The position numbers and the translations under genes were made by a program. A model generated the notes under the pieces. The model ran no database searches, was not told the DNA's origin, and saw only the letters and a list, made by a program, of their open reading frames with translations. This document shows, piece by piece, positions 59,177 through 64,000 of a DNA stretch of 64,000 nt; position 1 is the stretch's first letter; every line of letters starts with the position of its first letter. Source of the DNA: Climacium dendroides (taxonomy: Eukaryota; Streptophyta; Bryopsida; Hypnales; Climaciaceae); the NCBI GenBank assembly GCA_950106755.1, contig OX467092.1, positions 4,960,001-5,024,000 of the forward strand, read 5' to 3'.

Positions 59177-61386
59177 TCATTTGGTGCCAATGTGCATAAT
59201 TTGGACAACAAATAAAGAGGCTCGCAAAGAGGTTTGAGGGGGTGTAGTTCAATTTTTTTAGATTTGTCCAAGAAAAACATGTTTCAATAATTACAAATGT
59301 TATAGCATCATGCTTGAATGTTATATAATCTATGATGCCTTTATTTCATCTAAATCAAGTACAAAAACTTTATGTTTCCAAATGTTTAATGTACTCGATG
59401 AAGCATAAATGGATGAAAATTATGCTAAATTGAATGTAGAATAGCCACTTTAATGAAGTCAATGGATATTAAATAGATAAATAAAGCCATAGATGAATGT
59501 ATAGGGATTCCAAGAGCTAAATAAATAAAGATGTCTATTCAACATTTAACTAAAGTAGTTCAATAATCACTTCAAAGCATAGTGAGATTGGCTCATATTA
59601 CCTCATTTGGACTCAAGAGGATTTTTTTACCACATAACTCTTCATTCATCCAAAACAATGCTTGACTTTTTAAAAGCACTTTCTATATGACAAATTTGAT
59701 GAAATTAAAATAAATAATATATTTTTATAAAAATATATTGAGCAAAAAAATGAAAAATATCAAAAAAGGATTTATGCACCAAGGAATTAAAGTGACCGTG
59801 CTCTTTATATCATCCCTATAAAAGGGTCTAGTATGGACAATGTAGAACTAAAGATGATTGTTATGTAGAAGTTCAATACTTGTCTCTACATGGTGTCTAG
59901 GCACAATGGAAAGTTGTAGAATGAAATTTAGCCTTGAAATGGATGAAAAGTGAAAGGGCAATATAGCACATAAGAAAATCAAAAATGTTTTATTGTCAAT
60001 TAGTAGAAATATGGTAATTGATATTTTATTTTGTTTTTCTTCAAAGTGACAGTGGCCATTGCATTAAAAATCACTGGAAAAAAATGAATGTTCTATTTTC
60101 AATTAGTGAAGGATATTCTTTGGACCCATGTTCCATGTCAATTAAATCTAAAAGGGTTGCATTTGGAATACATCATGGCAACATTTATTTTGCTGGAAGA
60201 GGACAAGGAAGCTTATTAGAAGGTGATAAGAGTAGAAGTAGGACTTGCCACCAAACGCTAAAACCTTATAGTGCAGGCAGAATTTTGCAAGCAAAAAGGT
60301 TGAATCATGATTCATTTACAGAACAATGCCATGTGATTACTATACCACCTATGAACTAAAATAGCAGACTATTTTTCACTTTCATAAATTATAACTAAAT
60401 ATCCAAAATTCAAAAACTATGTAACTTCTTGCATTAGAGGATTTTTGGGCCAAAATAAGACTACAAAGTTCCCAAGAGTTCCCAACTAATGGAAAACAAT
60501 GGGAACTAAGCCACAAAAACAATTTGATGTAATCAAGACCATGACATATTAGATAATATTATTTATTTAATTTTAAGATAAATTTTAATTGATTTAAATT
60601 TTAATTATTTTAAAAACTTTAATAAAATTTAAAAATTATTTAAAGATTCTGTCAGCATTGGTTGATTTACAACAAGGAGAACAAGCTTGAAATGATCCTC
60701 CCATGACCTCAAATCCCTTCTAATGCATTCACTGGAATTCCTTTCTCCTTTCACTAATAATTCATTGGAAATTTATTCATTGCACCCACAAACATTAGTT
60801 TTGGTCCACCAAGTAAATGGGTGATTTGGAGATTGTTACCTTAAGGTGAATGCACCCATAATCAATAGTATTAGCAACTAAGCATACCAACTATTATAAA
60901 ACAAAAAATATTTTCATTGCAATCTTGTGGAAAATTAAAGAAGATTCTAATGCTCTTTAGCATGCATTATTTGAATATTGTTTGAATATGTTATGAAATT
61001 TCAAATAATTATTTGTATGCATATTAAATTTCAACATTAGACTCTTCCAAACTCTATTGTTTTGATTGTATACATCTTGTATATCAATATCTAGATATTT
61101 AACTAGTTTTTTGGTCCAAATGTAAGGATTGCATTCTTGGAGTTTTAATTACTAGTATTCATGCCTTAGATCTAAATTTCAACCCTATTACTAAACCTTT
61201 TCCATTGCCTAAAATATAAACCTTCCTGCATGAGAACTAGATACAATTCAGTATACACCTTTTATCAATATTTTAAAATTTTATAGTTTATTTGTGTACT
61301 AACAAAATAAAAGGAAACTTAGCAAAAATCCAAAATCATTTTTTAGTCAAGGCATTTCAATAGTAAAAAACATGCTCAAACATTTG
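59177..61386. other. AT-rich intergenic DNA
   Basis: A 113-codon frame at 60018-60359 (HHGNIYFAGRGQGSLLEGDK) is the only sizeable ORF. It has no recognised domain or neighbouring exon, and I do not call it a gene. The rest is AT-rich without clear structure. Confidence 0.45.
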
Positions 61387-61928
61387 TTAACTCCTAAAAG
61401 TCCAAGGGGTTTGGACAAAACACAAATGTATTATAAGATATAAGTTTATATCTTTTTTGAAATTTGCATCAAAGAAGATAATGTGAAACATGAAAAAGTA
61501 GAAAACATCCATATGGTCAAAATTATAATACTATTTTTTGTATTTCTTCAAATGAATTTTGAAGATATAACTTCAAAAATTCACCCAAAATATAATTTTT
61601 GTCTTTAGCATTTTAATTTTTTTATTAGTCAAAATTGTGGTTTCTATTGATTTGTAAAAAAATGCATGAGATCTAGTAATGAGAACACCAAGACTTGCCC
61701 CAAATAGTAAGTTTTTCAATACTAGGCCAATTCTAATTGATACTTTGTACTATTTATCTTATAATTTTTGTTTGACTATAGCAATTTTAGTTTCAAATAA
61801 AAATATTGAAAGACAGTCCAATCTTTAAAAACAAAAATAAATAAAAGTTTTGAAAAAAAATTGTTTGAAAATGCTACCAAAAGTTAGGTAACAACCAAAA
61901 AATGGTCACTTGAGCACTTAGGGGTTAA
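61387..61928. mobile_element. TTAA-bounded TIR element, copy C
   Basis: The left end is TTAA then CTCCTAAAAGTCCAAGG. The right end reversed is TTAA then CCCCTAAGTGCTCAAGTG. It is about 542 bases. No ORF. Confidence 0.7.
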
Positions 61929-64000
61929 GACAATTCTAGTTGTAATTATTTTAAAAAGATCTATTGGATTTGAAGTTAGTGAAAAAGAGACATAACCGGT
62001 ACAAATCTACCATGGGCTTAAATGGTTTTGGGTTAATTCAATGTTAGTTTCAATGCAATTTGTATTAACTTTAATATAGATTGAGCATAAAGTCATTTTT
62101 GCAACCTATAGTGGATTTATACTATTGTATATATTTATGAAAGCAAGATGTACATTTATAAAAAATGTGAGGAAGTTGAAGAAATTTGTTACTCAAAAAG
62201 TAATAGAGTGCTATAATGTATTATAAAAGATAGTGGTTTCTTTTAGAGTAGCTACTTGTTTGCAAATCCATAAAATTTCAAAAATAATACAATATAGTTT
62301 TTGTAAAGATGGACATAAGAATAAGAATGTTTTGTAATTTAATGAACAAAGATTTCAATATCTTTTCAACAACCATAAAATTGTCCAATTTCAATCTCAT
62401 AAGTACCTAGAAGGTTTTTTTTTCATATACCAAGCTTCAAACTCAATTTATTTAATTTATGACAGAGCTTTGAAGATCAGGCAAGTAGATGAAACTATCC
62501 CATAGCAAGTGCAAGGTGCCAAACAAATAAGTTTGTTTGACCTATAAATCTATTTTTTTCACTTCAAGTATTTTTGCATTTTTGAAAAATCAAACTTGAT
62601 TCTTCAATATGTAATCCTCTATGGATTGAATAAGAAATCTCCCATTTCTATTAAGAAAATTTGCAAGTCTTGGACTTTGGGATTTTAAATCTTTTGTACT
62701 AAAAATGTCTAATTCACTTATGTTTATACACCTAACGCAAAAATTTAACCCATGAATGATCTACTTTAACCATCTTCCACTTCTCCAAAGGTAGAGACAC
62801 TTATTATCATTTACTTAAGTAACGCAAGGATTACATATCGCATGTTTCATAAAATTACAAATTTTAGCATAAAAAATACAATTTCAAACATGTTATTCTT
62901 GTATATATAATTTATAAATTTTTAAAGATAACATTCTATTTACAAAAAAAATCAATCATAGCAAACAATCATAGCAAGGTGCCACGTGCTTCTTTAATGA
63001 AATTTGTAGTCCAATATTACTTGACCTATGGTTTATAAATAAAAATTATTCAAAATACATCCTAAAATCCATATTATTTGTTATCTATTGTGAGAACTTG
63101 AATGTACCTCTATCAATGGTCACCTATTTATACCTTTCATTTACCTTCACATTTTTTGTCATTTTGAAATAGGAAAAAAATGAGAATTAGGTTGCAAGGC
63201 CCTTTTTGAATACATGTTTTTGCTTGTATATTTTTTTTCTTTGTTGTTTTCACAACATTGTCATATTTAATATTCATATTTAACAACCATTATCCCATTA
63301 GATAACAAATAGGAATTTGATAAGCTTTTATGATTTCAATTTTGGGGAAGCTTTTTAAATTTTATTAAGGTGTGATTTTACAAGAATTTTATGGGATTTT
63401 TAAAAATAGAAATGGAACTTACGATCAAGAAGTTACATGATTTTTTTTCTTCTCAAAATGGGAACAAGGGCAATGGTGAATATAATTATATTCCTTGACT
63501 TTCAAGGAGGCATAAGAGAGGATTCCACTAGATTAATAACTAAGTTGGATATGTATTAGTGTGCTTGAGGCAATGATGGCATTAAAAAACCACGAGGAAA
63601 TTAATTGCTAGGAAGTCAATGGCTACCAATGTAATAAAAAGGAGGGAAATAAATGGTTTGTAAAAACAAAAGGAAGAAGGAATGGATTCAAAGATCAAGA
63701 ACTCTAAAGAAATAATTTAAGATCAAATTTTAGGAACAACAAAGAACACAATGGGAATGGCTAGGACCCTTTATTTCAAAGTTGTCCAAATATCTTTTAG
63801 ACTACACTACCTACGTTGGCCTTCAAAATTCAAGAATTATTTTATTTTATTTTATTTTTAGTAAAAAATGTGAGAAAATGTATGAAGATTTTTGTCTTTT
63901 GAAAATATGATCAACTGATCAATCTATGCAAGAATTTGAATGTATTATTAATATTTCCAACATATAGGAATAACAAGAATTAATGGGACAAGTTCCATCC
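61929..64000. other. AT-rich intergenic DNA to the window end
   Basis: No gene, RNA gene or clear element is seen. A short TTTTA repeat lies near 63839-63858. Confidence 0.5.

Noticed and set aside
60018..60359. 113-codon ORF as a gene
   Set aside because: No domain, no neighbouring exon, AT-rich context and no support beyond openness.

Overview
This window is nuclear DNA of a land plant with a large, transposon-rich, AT-rich genome. The evidence is GT-AG introns, telo-box motifs in gene leaders, a plastid/mitochondrion-type thymidine kinase gene, a plant-type CACTA (Tnp2) transposase and many foldback elements. The lineage cannot be fixed by eye; the sparse genes would suit a gymnosperm or another big-genome plant. 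There is no sign of prokaryotic or organellar DNA.

Two intact-looking host genes stand out. A WD40-repeat protein gene of about 13 exons runs on the + strand at 2.43-7.23 kb; its last splice junction is unresolved. A four-exon thymidine kinase gene (TK1 family, 344 aa, with a long N-terminal extension) runs on the + strand at 44.61-46.84 kb. Its promoter and leader, including a short upstream ORF, are duplicated 3.1 kb upstream at 41.27-41.46 kb. A decayed protein-coding sequence of unknown family lies on the - strand at 12.2-13.9 kb.

The stretch 14.6-38.5 kb reads as one nested transposon complex. Its outer ends (14621 and 38529) carry the same 15-base CACTA-type terminus in opposite orientation and the same CAT flank. 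Both subterminal regions are rich in GACATC/GATGTC words. Inside are a broken Tnp2-type transposase (- strand, 28.5-25.4 kb) and a multi-exon acidic/lysine-rich accessory gene (+ strand, about 33.0-37.2 kb). Nested within it are a TCCGGA-rich element with a gag-like ORF (14.9-18.4 kb), diverged dispersed repeats (18.6-24.1 kb), a 0.8-kb mini-CACTA, and a stretch at 30.1-31.9 kb packed with CCAANTTGG palindromes.

The rest (7.4-12 kb, 38.6-44 kb, 47-64 kb) is AT-rich intergenic DNA with short non-autonomous elements: Stowaway, Tourist and CACTA-type MITEs, tandem repeats, and a family of 0.5-1 kb elements bounded by TTAA plus a CCCCTAAATGCCCAAGG-like inverted repeat. That family has six copies and no host-type ORF. 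Its TTAA boundaries resemble piggyBac target sites, and it is the most unusual signal here, together with the element-specific short-motif arrays.
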